DNA of 64,000 nt from Tetraselmis striata (lineage: Eukaryota > Chlorophyta > Chlorodendrophyceae > Chlorodendrales > Chlorodendraceae), in assembly GCA_006384855.1 (NCBI GenBank), contig VCJN01003585.1:107427-171426 (forward strand). The letters run 5' to 3'. How positions within the stretch are numbered: the first letter of the stretch is position 1; each line of letters opens with the position of its first letter. Positions 47,101 to 58,970 of this stretch are shown here, piece by piece. Below the pieces are notes generated by a model, which saw only the letters and a program-made list of their open reading frames with translations, was not told where the DNA came from and did no database searches. The translations under genes and the position numbers were made by a program.

Positions 47101-50100
47101 CGGCAGTGGTGCCTCCAAATTCCAGGTGAGCGCTCCTCCATTGCGCCACACACCTGTCCACATCCACATCCACATGCACGTCAACCGGGGGGGGGTGGGG
47201 GGGGGTTACCATACATGCTGAGTAAATAAACGCATGTACAGCACACTGTTGCTGCCATACCATCTGCTCAGCAAAGGCATTCAACTTCCGTCTCTTTTTC
47301 CTGTCATAATTTGTCGCTGTTGATGGCAGACTGCTGTCGAGGCACCATTTCAAAAACAGTCCATCCCTTATGCCATGCACGAGACTGATTTTATATTGGG
47401 TGGGGAAAGTTTCTATATAGCTCTAAGTAACAGGCGCTCCGGAGAGGCCCCCTTGGCGCGAGTCGTTTACTTGCTCCGACTGCTGATGCTGGACGTTGAC
47501 GATCTTGCTGTGCCCATGCCCCCCTCCCCCCTTTGGCCAACCGTGTGCTTGGCGGACTGCAGGAGGCAGATGTACCCCGGCCCGCGGGCTCACCGAGGCT
47601 ATCAGGTGGCATCGCAGTGGCGGCCTCAGTCGTGGTGGCAAGCCTGCTTGCAGGCGTTGTTTACTGGGGAGTGCGCAAGTGAGTGAACCCCTCCGCCTGC
47701 GTGAGATGCACTGTCTCCTGCGATCATGCGCATGCTGGTCAGATGGTGCCAATCCTGTCCAGTTCTGTCTCCATTGTCTCCTGTCCTCCATCCTGTCCTC
47801 ATCTGTCATTCTATCTGTCCGATTTCGTGTTTCTGCTGCATTGAATTTCAAATTGAGGCAGCCTTTTGGTTCCCCCTTCCGACCTGAATAGTTTGATTTA
47901 CGCACGTGCCGCAGACTCGGCACACGCTTCTGTCAGCACTCGTGCTGGTGTGAATTACACAAAGCGCGCGGCTAAGAACGAGAAAACTACCGCTAAGTAC
48001 CACATTACTCGTACTCGCAGTGTACTACACTGCCATTACCTAGATTAATGACATCAGGGCTTTCACAGAAGCGCACTACAACAGCGCACTGCCCTTACCT
48101 TCGACACCATTAGCGCTACCTGAGACACGGTTGGTGTGCGCGTCTCATAGTAATTACCGCGCACACGATGTAGTTTGTGCATCAGGCTGTGCGTCAGGCT
48201 GCGCACGGCGGCAGTACAGCAGTACATACCAAAGTACTTATCAGTATAATCAGTAATAATGATGATTAGTTCTAACTATAAGTATTTTTCTAACTCGCGT
48301 TTACGTAAGAAGTACTACAATCACTCCGCCATCAGGGTTATTTATCATCAGGGTTTGGTATATCGGGATTATTTGTCTGATTGTGTACCAGCAGCAGTAT
48401 GAGTCGTGGCGGTTCCCGTACTCATGCTCTCAATTAGTAATTAGTAATTTGAAATTTGTTACAACTAAATCAAGTTTTCGTCCTGACAAGCTGTCTTTAC
48501 CCAGCATCGAAGAAGGGCCGCTCCTGTCCGACCCGCTTAGGGTCCGCTATAATTAAAGCGCGTACGGCGGGGCGTCTGTTGGCCACGTGGCTATGTTGCA
48601 GTACATGTTCTAATTTTGCAGTGGTAGGTACGGGGCATGCGAATCCTTAAGGATACCGCGCAAAACGCACCAGGCACTGGGTACCCACATGGGGATTTGT
48701 GTGGTACATATCCTTACACTCCACCCCCCCCATAGGATGGAGGACCTCCTCCAGCAACGTTTCGGCTTGAATTCGGTGGCGATCCGTATTAGCCGGGTCG
48801 TCCAACATTGCGGGATATCATATTATTTTATATAGTCGCTATGTTTCTCCGCGGGATCGAACCCGGATCCCCGTGCGTAGAAGCACCAACTGTAAGGATA
48901 CCGCGCAAAACGCACCAGGCACGTACCCACATGGGGATTTGTGTCGTACATATCCTTACAGAATCATACGGGGGATTACACGCGTACAGGGACACCAGCT
49001 GTGGGGAGAAGGTGTGAGGGGCAGCAGGGTTCAGCAAGGCATAGCGACTGTATATCGCGAGGCTGTAAATCCTTTCGGGTACAGGTACCTGTACGCGATA
49101 GCAGGCCGCCCGCAGAAACCCTTGATCACGTGACCGCCCCGTTTATGTGTATGTTTACGCCGTTTATTATCCCCCGGAAGTCGCAGCCCGCCCCATGTTG
49201 CGCTCCACCGGCCACGGCCTAGCAGCGAAGCCGCTCGGCCGCCGCGCTGCTGTGATCAGCCCCCGCCTTGAGGCTCTACCGGTGGCGTCCCCGGACGCCT
49301 GGGAGTTCGGAGGTGAAGGCGGGGAACCCCCCCCCCCCCCCCCCCCCCCACCATATGCACCGCTGCTTGACGCGCTGCCGGCGGACTCCCTCTGTGTTAA
49401 AATATACTCGAAGCGGTAGTATAGGCGGGCTGTGTCGGGACAGTAGCGCTACTTACGGCCTTCGGGCCGGTTCAGGCCCGCGCGCCAATTTCCAGGAATA
49501 AGCATCTATAGAACCCGCAATTTGGCATCAAAGCCGAGCTGGCATCTTTTCTTTGCCGATGTCCATAATATCCCGACATGGTTTCGGAGCATGTTCGCGA
49601 GCTGAAGGTTTAGGGTCTTAGGGTTTTCTCGAATCCTCGTATCGAATCCTGCCAATAAGGCCATCTTTCGAGACTTCATCTCCTCCGTCTACTCATATAT
49701 CCGGTGTAGGACTGACTTCTGCCGTACTTTCCGGTGGTCGAGACATAAACTTCCCAACTCAAGGCGCAAGTGCGGATAATTCCAGTGATAGGTGTAACAA
49801 TTATATCCGAGTACGATATGCTACAAGTTAGTACCTGTGAGTAATAGTACAATGTGTACCTGTGCTTACGGGTATATGCACCGTATAATGCTGCCATGTG
49901 GGAAGCGTTGTGGTAACGAATCATTTTTGTATCGTCAAAACACTGAAGCCTCTCGTCCTTGCACCACCACTGCATACCACCTTTGTTTGTTTTGTTCCCC
50001 ACAGTCTCTAAGCGGTTGAGACTGCCGCATAGTGTTCAAGTCCATGTATCTCTACACGGACTTTCCGGTCCTCCCTCATCCCCTCGGAGCTAGGAGAGGT

Positions 50101-53100
50101 GTTGGGACAATACTTTGCACAGTCCTATGGTATGGTCCACGGGCCGGTTTAGGTAGTAAATTTCCGGGAATGAATATCAACAGAAACGGCGATGCGGCAC
50201 AATAAGTGCGACACATTTTCTCTGCTGATAGTTTGATAGTTCCCGTATTATGTATCATGATATAGCGACCTATATGCTCTATTATGTTCCTCGGTATTGT
50301 AAAAATTGCACTATGGGCGCACTTTTGGTACCATTATACTGCTTGGTATGACCATCTAAGCAATTATCAACAGCGCACCTAAATACAGATTACGGAAATT
50401 GCTTGAAATTTGAAATTTCTTGCAGCTTTGTTCCAGCTCAGTCTACGGTGCTAAACAGAAGGCAGCTGTCATACGGCCACACGAATCCGCACAGGGTCCA
50501 CTAATTAAAACGCGTAGCGTGCAGCCCACTGACATATGCCAGGTTTATGAAGGATTATGCTCGCGTAGCTGTAGCAACAACTAACTCATGACGACAGTAA
50601 AAGACTCGTCTAGTAGTGGTTCAAAGTCACCCCGTTTATATTAGGCAGCGCAGAATACAGACATGCATATGGGAACTGTCTCGCATCTAATTCGGAATAT
50701 TTTTTTGGCTTGGACTAGATTAGGTATATCATTGAACATTTTGTTATTGTAATGGAAATACGGAGATGGGTATTATATACGTGCTTACTATGCTGTGTTT
50801 ATAACGGCTGGCAATCCATCATACTTTTGTGCTTTGTGATGGGGCAATGCACGTGTGGCTTGGCCCGCGTGGCTCGGACTCTCAACCGGGCGCGCGTCAC
50901 TCATCCATCCCGCCTCATGTAGGATGCGCGCCGCTCTCAAGCGGCTTGTGTTTATCTTTTAATTCTGCTGTTAGCGCTGGATTCGTTATTGGCCTTTTGT
51001 AATTCACCACACCTGTACTGGCACCTGTGGCGCGATTTATTAGTACTTGGTATTCGCTGGCCGGGACAGGACTAGGGACAGGACGCGTCGTTATTCTGCT
51101 GCCCACACGGTGAACATGTACATTAATATACGGATTGGTACATTGTATGTGCCCAAATACGGGTAGGAAAAAGACATCACCTTAAAGGCACACTAAATAG
51201 AATGAGACTGTCTCGGAGTTGTGATCTGGGCGACGGACACGCGCACGCATGGAAGACGCACTAGTGAGTTTGCTATCACTAAATTTTTAATTTGATATGG
51301 AACATCAATATTCAAACATGTGTTGGCAGGGAAAATTAAACAGGGAGGTGATGCGGTGATTACCTGCTGAGAGAATTCACAGGCTGCTTTTCAACTCCTC
51401 TTGCCCTCCCTGTTAGGTCGCACACCATTTCTGATACTGCGTGATGTATAACTGTACACTAACCCCCGTCTCCTGCGTGCGTAGGAGGAGGCAACAGGAG
51501 CTGGCCAGGGATACCCCCATGGTATGACGTGCCAGCGCGTTCACTTAGGGGCTGGTGCTGAGGGGGGAGGACCTGTGTTGCCATCAGTCTGGTCACAATA
51601 TTGTTTGAGGTAGGGGCGTGCACGGGCAGCTCCCGGCACATTGCTGACATACTGCTGACCTGCCGTGCCGGATTGGTCACCAGTCTGATGGGCCGGACTT
51701 CAAGGCGGAAGGTACCATGGGAGGGGGTGCTGGCAAGGCCGTCGTGCGGGAAAGCAGAGCGGTTCAGAACCTCAATTCCAGATCCAGTTTCAAGGGCATC
51801 GCGTCCGACAGTGCTAAATCGGCTCAGGAGGGAATGGAAGTGGACGTTGAGGAACTCATCGGGAAGGGCGGCGGCGGAGTCGTCTACAAGGGTGCGCCCC
51901 TGCCTGGGACCCAGCGCATGAGAACCTATCCTATAACCCCGGTAGCTTGCTGTATCAAAAAGAAACAAATCAAGGCGGGTGCCAATGCACCTATGAGACC
52001 CTATATGCTGTGCCTGCAATCGGGGTCGCACCAAATCTACGGCTGCTGACCTAAGGCGTTTTCTTACAGGAAGTGACATTTATTCTGAAAGAATACGCCC
52101 TGCCCTGCATGGGTCCAGTCTGGACATATACATCGATGATAGATTATGTCAGTCAGTCATTTGACACGTCCTACCCAGAAACTTATATGGATGATATACA
52201 GGCCATGACAACACGGAATCTGGGGGGGGACTTTGGCAGAATATGTGTACCTTGTGATGGTGCTACAGCACATGAATACTATGGAAAGAAGTACAAGCAC
52301 CATCACTACGGGCGCGGCTATGCGGAATCGGTACGGAAGTGGGAACTGTTTGCCGGCACCCGAGACTGAGAGCAGGTTACGGTGGTCAAAACGCCACGCC
52401 GGCACCCGTGTAGGAACATTTGCTACGTAGTGTGTGTGCTGATGTGTGGCACCATACAGGTTTAATTGTATTTTGCGGTAGTCGGCAGTGGGACAGCGAA
52501 ATAGGCTTCATGAGGGCTCATTGGTCCTGTGTTGCCGCCTGCCTCCGCCTGCAGGGATGTGGCACGGCGTGCTGGTGGCCCTCAAGATCTGCCGCCTCCC
52601 GGTGAAGGACGAGGCGCAGGGCAGCGAGGCGCAGGAGCTGTTCACCATGGAGTCGGGCATCGGCGAAGCGCTGCGGCACCCAAATGTGGTGCAGCTCTTT
52701 GGCTCCTCCGTCGCCCCTGTCACGCGCCAAGCCTACAAGGAGGAGCAGCAACTGGAGGTGGCGGAGGACTCATACAATGACGTGAGTGTGCCACCACGGG
52801 GCAACATGCATGCGGCCAGGAATATCTGCAGCCTCGCCTCGCCTGTCAGCCCCTTCCGCATGCCCCTATCTGCGAGTCCTTTGAGTGGGGATTACCAATG
52901 CAGGACTTTTACGGTCTGTCCTAATGGGCATATTACGATTACCGATCGGGCGTTGAACAATCACATGCCCTCTCGCGGTAGGAGCATACTCTTTTAGTGC
53001 CCTTTGTACATGATCAATCAACCGTTGCTTTCTTGCGTTCAACACCTCTAATGGCACGGTAGATCACGTACAAGTCTGGTGCATTTTCGTTCACATTATC

Positions 53101-54652
53101 CCACTGGCTAGGTGTGCGTGTTAAGTTCCGCCTTTGGGGGATGCTACGGTGCACTGTGCATTTCTACTGATTTTCTCTGTTAATTTGATCAAAAACCGTC
53201 AGCACAGATGGCTGACGCCCCCCCCCCCCCCCCCCCCCCCCCCTTGGTCTGCCTGCAGGTGTCGTCACGGGGCCTGCCCAAGGATGAGACGGACGACGCA
53301 CGGGTCGTCCTGTGGGAGGCGCGCATCATCCAGGAGTATTGCTGCCACGGGGACCTGCGGTACGCGCTCAAGAAGGGCAAGCTGAAGGGGCAGAGGATCG
53401 GCGAGGACGGGAAGGCCTCCCCGCCGGACCGCGGCACAGCGCTCCGGTTGGCCCTGGATGCCGCGTCCGGCATGGCTTACATTCACACGAAGAAGGTACG
53501 CAGCGCGCTGGCTGCTGCCCTGTGGCACGGCAGCCGTCTCACGCCCTGAGCTGCTGCAGATTGCATCATTGCCTTTGCGTCACGAGCTGAGCGGTGAGCT
53601 GAGCTGCGCGGCGCCCGGCGCGTGACGCTGCAGGTCATCCACGGCGACCTCAAGGCGTCCAACATTCTGCTCTCCGACCGCCCCTCGGGGTCCTTGCTGG
53701 ACTGCCGCTGGATGGCCAAGGTCGGCGCGGCCGGAACTTGGCTGCTGATACATTGACGGCAGTGCCGATGGATTATCGTGGCGTGCTCTGGGCGAATGGC
53801 TTTCCCCCTCTTGTTGACTCTGCCTGGTCACCAAGCCCCCCCCCCCCCCCCCCCCCCCACCTCCCACTGCGCTGCAGGTGTCTGATTTTGGACTGGCGAT
53901 GGTGATGGACAACGACGTGAGCCACGTGTCCGGGGTTTTCGCGGGGACCATCACGCACAGCGCGCCGGAGTGCCTGCGCTCCGGCCGGCAGAGCCAGGCG
54001 GCGGACGTCTACGCCTTCGGCATCCTGCTCTACGAGCTGTTCACCGCCAGGTCGGCGTACCCCGGCAAGTCTACCGTGTGGATCATCAACAACGTGGTCA
54101 ACAAGCAAGCGCGGCCCGTTTTCCCGCCGGACACCCCGCTGCCCGTGCTGCAGCTCTTCAGCCGGTGCACGCACCACGACGCCAGCCTGCGGCCAACCAT
54201 GGACGACGTCTGGGTGTGCGTCGACGCTTTGCTCACCAAACACAGCGCGGACCCGATGGTGCGAGCTCCCTCCCCCCCTGACGCGCCGAGCGGCAGCCGT
54301 CACTGCTATCGCGACAGGGGAATGCGCAGTGAACGTTTTCCCTGCCTTTCGGCGCTTGAGAGCGCAATCTTTGCCGCCTCCGCAGATCCGCTGCGGCAGC
54401 GAGACCCGTCGGGGCCGGCGAGTCGTCTCATCCGCAAGCACCAGCAGCCTAGTAGCATCGCCAGGCAGTCGGCCGGGGTCGCAGCTGGGCGACGGTCCCA
54501 GTCGCGGAGCCCCACGGAGGAGCAGCACAGCGGTGCAGCTGGGATGTGGCACCTCGGGGAGGACCACGCTGCATGCGCCCCCTTCCCCTCTGTCTCTGGT
54601 GTCATCCAACGGCGCCCATGCGGTGAGCACCGCCAAAGCCAAGCAACCTTGA
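44132..54652 (+). CDS. Receptor kinase: ShK-like module, periplasmic-binding-like ectodomain, one span, TKL kinase
   Basis: Fourteen exons: 44132-44353, 44569-44907, 44975-45117, 45462-45606, 45889-46356, 46904-47125, 47563-47678, 51485-51521, 51684-51891, 52555-52781, 53259-53495, 53634-53720, 53878-54258, 54386-54652. They total 3,099 nt (1,032 aa) and every phase agrees. Residues 1-23 are a signal peptide. Cys34/44/52/66/70/73 form an ShK-like module (CPSTCRAC). Residues 75-500 resemble a branched-chain amino-acid-type periplasmic binding protein (type I fold), seen best in GAEVLVVYCIGEGASILKRM, MGTDGDYVITPAQW and DTMIGRLRFSF. The span is near 527-548, followed by KRRQQELARDTPM. The kinase has IGKGGGGVVYKG, VALK (Lys644), HGDLKASN (791-798, Arg replaced by Gly), DFG (820-822) and SAPE (845-848). 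A Ser-rich tail ends at TGA. Likely role: binding a small solute outside and signalling inside. The ligand is unknown. The 37-nt exon 8 is what links span and kinase. Confidence 0.86.
45736..45764. repeat. CAG trinucleotide microsatellite in intron
   Basis: About nine AGC/CAG units in the intron after exon 4 of the receptor kinase. Frames reading poly-Gln, poly-Ser or poly-Ala through it are not coding. Confidence 0.9.
46600..46745. mobile_element. MITE-like repeat, truncated copy
   Basis: It contains CTGCATGCCAGAGGTCAGAT, GTAGACGAGACTATAGCGGA and TATGCAAGCACAATTTGAGG followed by CTTATGAGAAAGGGTCTT, matching one arm of the foldback element at 10665-10935. It lies in the intron between exons 5 and 6 of the periplasmic-binding receptor kinase, so both receptor genes carry this family. 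Confidence 0.6.
48648..48718. mobile_element. Short terminal-inverted-repeat element, copy 1
   Basis: A 71-bp sequence starting TAAGGATACCGCGCAAAACG and ending GGTACATATCCTTACA, nearly identical to the copy at 48891-48960 apart from an insertion (GCACTGGGTACCC against GCACGTACCC). It lies in the 3.8-kb intron between the membrane-span exon and the 37-nt exon of the receptor kinase. Confidence 0.7.
48830..48890 (-). repeat. tRNA-like fragment
   Basis: On the minus strand GGTGCTTCTACGCACGGGGATC runs into CCGGGTTCGATCCCGCGG, a good pol III box B and T-arm. The tRNA 5' half and acceptor are missing. The short element at 48891-48960 abuts it at the position where the D-arm should be. It is not a working tRNA and its body differs from the SINE at 35314. 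Confidence 0.5.
48891..48960. mobile_element. Short terminal-inverted-repeat element, copy 2 (70 bp)
   Basis: Perfect 10-bp terminal inverted repeats, TGTAAGGATA and TATCCTTACA, bound a 50-bp interior identical in most positions to copy 1. No target duplication is obvious. The size suggests a very small MITE or a recombination site rather than an autonomous transposon. Confidence 0.75.
49090..49430 (-). repeat. Dispersed repeat with C22 tract
   Basis: Inverse relative of 21370-21640, sharing CGGAAGTCGCAG, TTGCGCTCCACCGGCCACGG, ATCAGCCCCCGCCT and TCGGAGGTGAAGGCGGG. A C22 tract follows at 49329-49350. It is intronic in the receptor kinase. The rest of this intron (49440-51480) is AT-rich with no exon I can support before 51485. 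Confidence 0.6.
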
Positions 54653-55259
54653 AAGACCCAACCACCGGGGTTGCGTAAGTACTCTTAGCTTGTGTTGCTC
54701 ATCTTAATATTAAAGCCGACGTAATTCGGGTAAGTGACCCTCAGAGTTCGAGTAACTTCTGTGGGTCACTTGAATGCAAAGATAGGTGAGGTGCCCTTTT
54801 AAAACTTAACCTACGAATGAAACTTAAACTACGCCAAATTAAGTTCGGTTTGGCATAGACACAGCATACCATAACCCAGCCACCAAATACATATGTGATG
54901 ACCGGGAAACCGGCGAAAGTTGACGTAAGTTGCCTGAAGTCTGTGCATGTTTGCCGCTCTATTCCAAACGAAACTTAACTATGGTTACGCGTTATAAAGC
55001 GGAACCCTAAAATCCCAAACTTTAAAAAACGCCGTTATTAAGTTAAGATGTCTGCTTCAAATGGACTACGCGCAACCCGGCCAACAACACCGATGAAAGT
55101 CCTAAATGAACTACAAGGGCTTTCAGGTAGTAGCGAGTATTTCTGTAGTTAGACTTTTGTCTTGACTTGATGATGCTCACCGGAGCAAACGACACATTGA
55201 ACTTGCTGGGACTGACCGGTGGTGCATGCTCTGTATGTGTGTGGCATCTTTCTGCACAG

Positions 55260-55455
55260 AACTCGTGCCTGTCCTTTACGGATCTCGGCAATGACAATGA
55301 CGACGGCAGCGACGACGATCCGGACGAACATGACGAGACCAACGATGAGACATTTGTCATACAGATTCCGAAGGCGAACGATGCGGACGCGGGCGACGAC
55401 GAGAATGACCGCGCTGGCTGGGCTGCTGCTGACGCGGATGCTGCCAACAGGGTAT
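55260..55455 (+). CDS. Possible acidic exon of an unidentified gene
   Basis: A strongly acidic stretch (FTDLGNDNDDGSDDDPDEHD, then NDADAGDDENDRAGW) is bounded by a credible acceptor (CTTTCTGCACAG, ending 55259) and a credible donor (AACAG/GGTATGAGT, near 55450). No neighbouring exon was found and no family recognised. The opposite strand is also open and rich in Ser and Val, so strand assignment is uncertain. Confidence 0.25.
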
Positions 55456-56129
55456 GAGTTTTGTGACTTGCCGTTTTGAGTATGAGACTACAAGGAGCCG
55501 GCATCTGCTGGCATACATCAGCAGAAGATGAGTCCCCACATGCAGACACCTCCGGGGAGTAAGGACAACTCTGCCGTTGAGGCGAGGGGATGGTACTAGT
55601 TATTTGTGCAAGGCTGTAGAAACAACCAGACAGTTCTATTTATCCTTTCCACAGTGGATGCGCGTGGTCTCACATCAATAAGGGCACTTGCTGGTGGAGA
55701 GTTTCGCTGTGATGGTGGAGCGTGAGGTGCCAACTGCAACCATTTGACATTGCCGATAATGAATGCTTTTTATCACACAGTAGTATAGCAGCCCAAAAAA
55801 GTTTGTGCATGCTGTTTATCTATGCGCAGTTGTGATTGAGCTGTTTGGAGTTCATCGTCTCACGTATAATCTGCACCGCTGCAACCATGACGAGGAATTT
55901 CACGCGAAGTTGGGCACATGGTGCGCAGGGGCAATTCAACATGTATGTATATCAGAGTGCCTGAGGCACATACTACGTAGTGAACACAGAAGTGCCTTAC
56001 GGGCGGTTGCAATTCAAAATAGCTCCGGATTTGGTTGATTATTTGAGCAGCCCACCAAGCCCAATAATCGACTCGGCACAAGGGGGCGCTGGTTTTCCCC
56101 GTGCCTGCCGCGAGATGTTTGAAGTGTCA

Positions 56130-57335
56130 ATCCGCCCAATGCTGCCCAGCACGTGGTGCGGGGTGTATGGTGAGCCAGCAGCGGGTTGCATGTCACAGTC
56201 AGGAGCAATGACTTGGTTGTCCCGCCCTGCAAGAACTGGAATGTCGCAATCACGCAAACACCGCGTATAATAAACTTTGCCTCAGCGCTGTCGTTCTCTT
56301 AATATCAATTACAATTAAATCACAATTGAAATGTGTTACTTGAGTGGTTGTTGTACTTCTGCAAGCCGGTAAGCACACGCATTAAGACTGCATTAGTAAT
56401 TAGATACTCAGATATTCGAATCCTCTAACCTAAGAATACAATAATGATCTAAATTGTTCGATAGAACCTTCTTTACATACAGCACCGGTTAAAAGCTTAC
56501 TGCCTATATAATCCCAGCCAGCCACATTATTGCAAATTGGGGCATGTCATGGTGCCATGTGATGGACCACTTCACGCATGCTTTTCGGGGGCTGATGTGC
56601 TACGATCTACATATTAAATGAAGCTAATTCACGCCGTGGCCGCGCCACCGTTTCGCCTTTGATCCTCGGGGCATGTACGTCGATCATGGCGCTGTTCCAC
56701 AACACGCGCTTCAACCTGCGAATTGGTTTCGGAGCTTAGGGCGAGGGGGCGAGCCAATGCTCAGCAGCCCAGCACGGTGCGTATGGTAATACAAAACGCA
56801 TGCTCCCTTATACTCGAAAGCACTTTATATGTGCGGCTTCCATCTGGCAGCGCATAGGAAACAACGCTCATTTTACACCCACATGGAAAACTACATGCTT
56901 ACACATCACACTACAAAAGACTGCATTTTCAATGTTGGTGTAATTGGTACGCCCCGATATAAACGCCTCAAATTGAAATAGCGACATGCGCCTGCCTTGC
57001 GGGGCTCGAATTCACGTGCCTTGTATACAGTCCGTAATAGAGAAAGAGGGAGGGAGAGAGACCTTACATTAAGATGTAGGTGGTTGGTCAATAATCCACA
57101 ACATATGTACGACTTGCTAACGGGAGCGCGCAAATATACCTGTCCACATAAGTCTCTTCCCATAGAAGTCTGCGCGTATCTTCGCCTGGGTGCCCAAGCC
57201 ATGGGGGCTACGAGGCCATGCAGCCTCGCGTTTCAGTGCATGCAAGCCTCCTATATGCCAGAGAGGCAGCCGTCGTTTTGTCGGGTTATCGCACTTGTAA
57301 AAACATTTTTTCGGCACTGTTTGGCACAAGGCTAG
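56130..57335. repeat. Dispersed repeat, copy B
   Basis: Blocks at 56130-56270 and 56505-56900 match 26200-26960 in direct orientation. The block 57150-57335 matches 27060-27290 in inverse orientation. The order is kept but the last block is flipped. Flanking 54700-56100 and 57340-58190 contain no supported gene; a C26 tract lies at 57491-57516. Confidence 0.5.
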
Positions 57336-58191
57336 AACCAGGTGCCGAAACACAACCCGCCGCCCACTGTGCGCCTCTCTAAGATGCTGACGGAAGTTCG
57401 TTCAGCGACAAGAGGGATCCTATTGTCTCGGTGGCGGCCGACTGCTGCCCGCCCCCACTCGCGCCTCACCCCCAAGGCCGCAACTGGGCACCCCCCCCCC
57501 CCCCCCCCCCCCCCCCTGTCGCCCAGCAGTGCACACAACCTGGCGCGCGCTTGCAGCAGCGTACGGTAGGGCGGATCATCTGTCCACCGCGATGTCACCT
57601 GCCACGAGTCTTGGCGAAGCTTTGATTGCTGCACCCGTCGTCGACTCGTCGCATCAGCAGACGGGCGGGGGTCGCAATGGGTACCCCGCCGGGCCGCCGA
57701 CCGTCTACACCCTGTTCTGCAATCTGCCAGCAAAGCCCGGTTTGCACCATGTGGCGACTATTGCGGCTACGCCATGTCTTGCGGTCTGCAATTGCGCGGC
57801 TTTGCGCCTTGTTCTGCATAAGCCGGGTTTGCCCCTCTTTCGCGAAAAAAATCGGATTTGCACCTGCCGCGGTTTGCAATTTCCGCGAAATTAAAAAACA
57901 ATATCATCGGTTATTCTTCATTCCTCGGACTAATCAATTAATGCATCATGGACGTGTTAATTACAGCACTGCATCACGGACACTCCAGGACAGTCCTAGC
58001 CTGGGGCTCCTTGGCAGAAATAACATTGCATCTCAATTTGTGATTATGTTACAGTCAAGTCATCGCCCTCCTCGGCTGCGCTGACGGCCTGGCGATGAGC
58101 TTCCTCGCCCGCGTCCCCCTCCCCCTCTCCCTTCCCCCGCCCCCCTCCTCTCCCTCCCCTCTCTCGTCCCGGCCTCCCTCCCCTCCCCAGG

Positions 58192-58764
58192 CTACGCTCG
58201 TAGGCCGCGCGCTCCGTCCACTGCGCGGGCGACGCCGCACGCAGGCTGCGCTCCGCCTCCCGCAGGTCCGCCTCCGTCAGCTCCTCCGCGCCCTCCCCCT
58301 CCGCAGCCCCCGGGCCAGCATCGCCCCGCCCGAACGGCGTCCCGCAGCGCCGCCATCTCTTCCCCATCCAGGTCGCACCATTGGCCGGGCCGGAGGCCCC
58401 GGAGCGTGATGGAGAGGACCCCCACACGGTGCAGCTCCACACCTGCCCGCGCCCATGGCCGCACTTCAGCCCCCCCCCCCCCCCCCCCCCTCCCCCCGCC
58501 CCCCCCCTCCCTGGCGCGGGCCCTCCATCCATCATGGTATATATCATGGTATGTATCCCTGGGGGACAGGCAGCAGGAGCGCAGCGGGGAAGCACCTCGT
58601 GGTCTATCGCCGCCAGCATTCGCCGGATCTGCCGGTTGCGCCCCTCCCTGCGTGGTCGGCACAGCAGGGCGGCGCCTCCGCGATGAGCAGCAGCCCGCAG
58701 GCACAGCGCGCCCAGCTCGGGGAGAGGCGCCGTTGGGGTGATGCGGGCGGCGGCAGGAGGGAGC

Positions 58765-58795
<31 letters not shown>

Positions 58796-58927
58796 GGGGC
58801 GATGGGCTCGCACGGGGCAGTCAACAGGGAAGACGCCGAATATAGAGTGCCATACTTTTGTGTCATGCAGGTCAATCACTTGATAATTTGATTCCCTTTT
58901 TGAACAATCAGAGGATATAGAGTGTAG

Positions 58928-58970
<43 letters not shown>

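Noticed and set aside
48841..48890. Functional tRNA gene
   Set aside because: Only the 3' half is present; the D-arm side is interrupted by the 70-bp inverted-repeat element.
48648..48960. CRISPR-like direct repeats
   Set aside because: Only two copies, long, with inverted ends and a eukaryotic intronic context.
51601..51921. 106-codon plus frame overlapping the kinase N-terminus
   Set aside because: It is a shadow of the true frame, which carries the glycine-rich loop and connects in phase on both sides.
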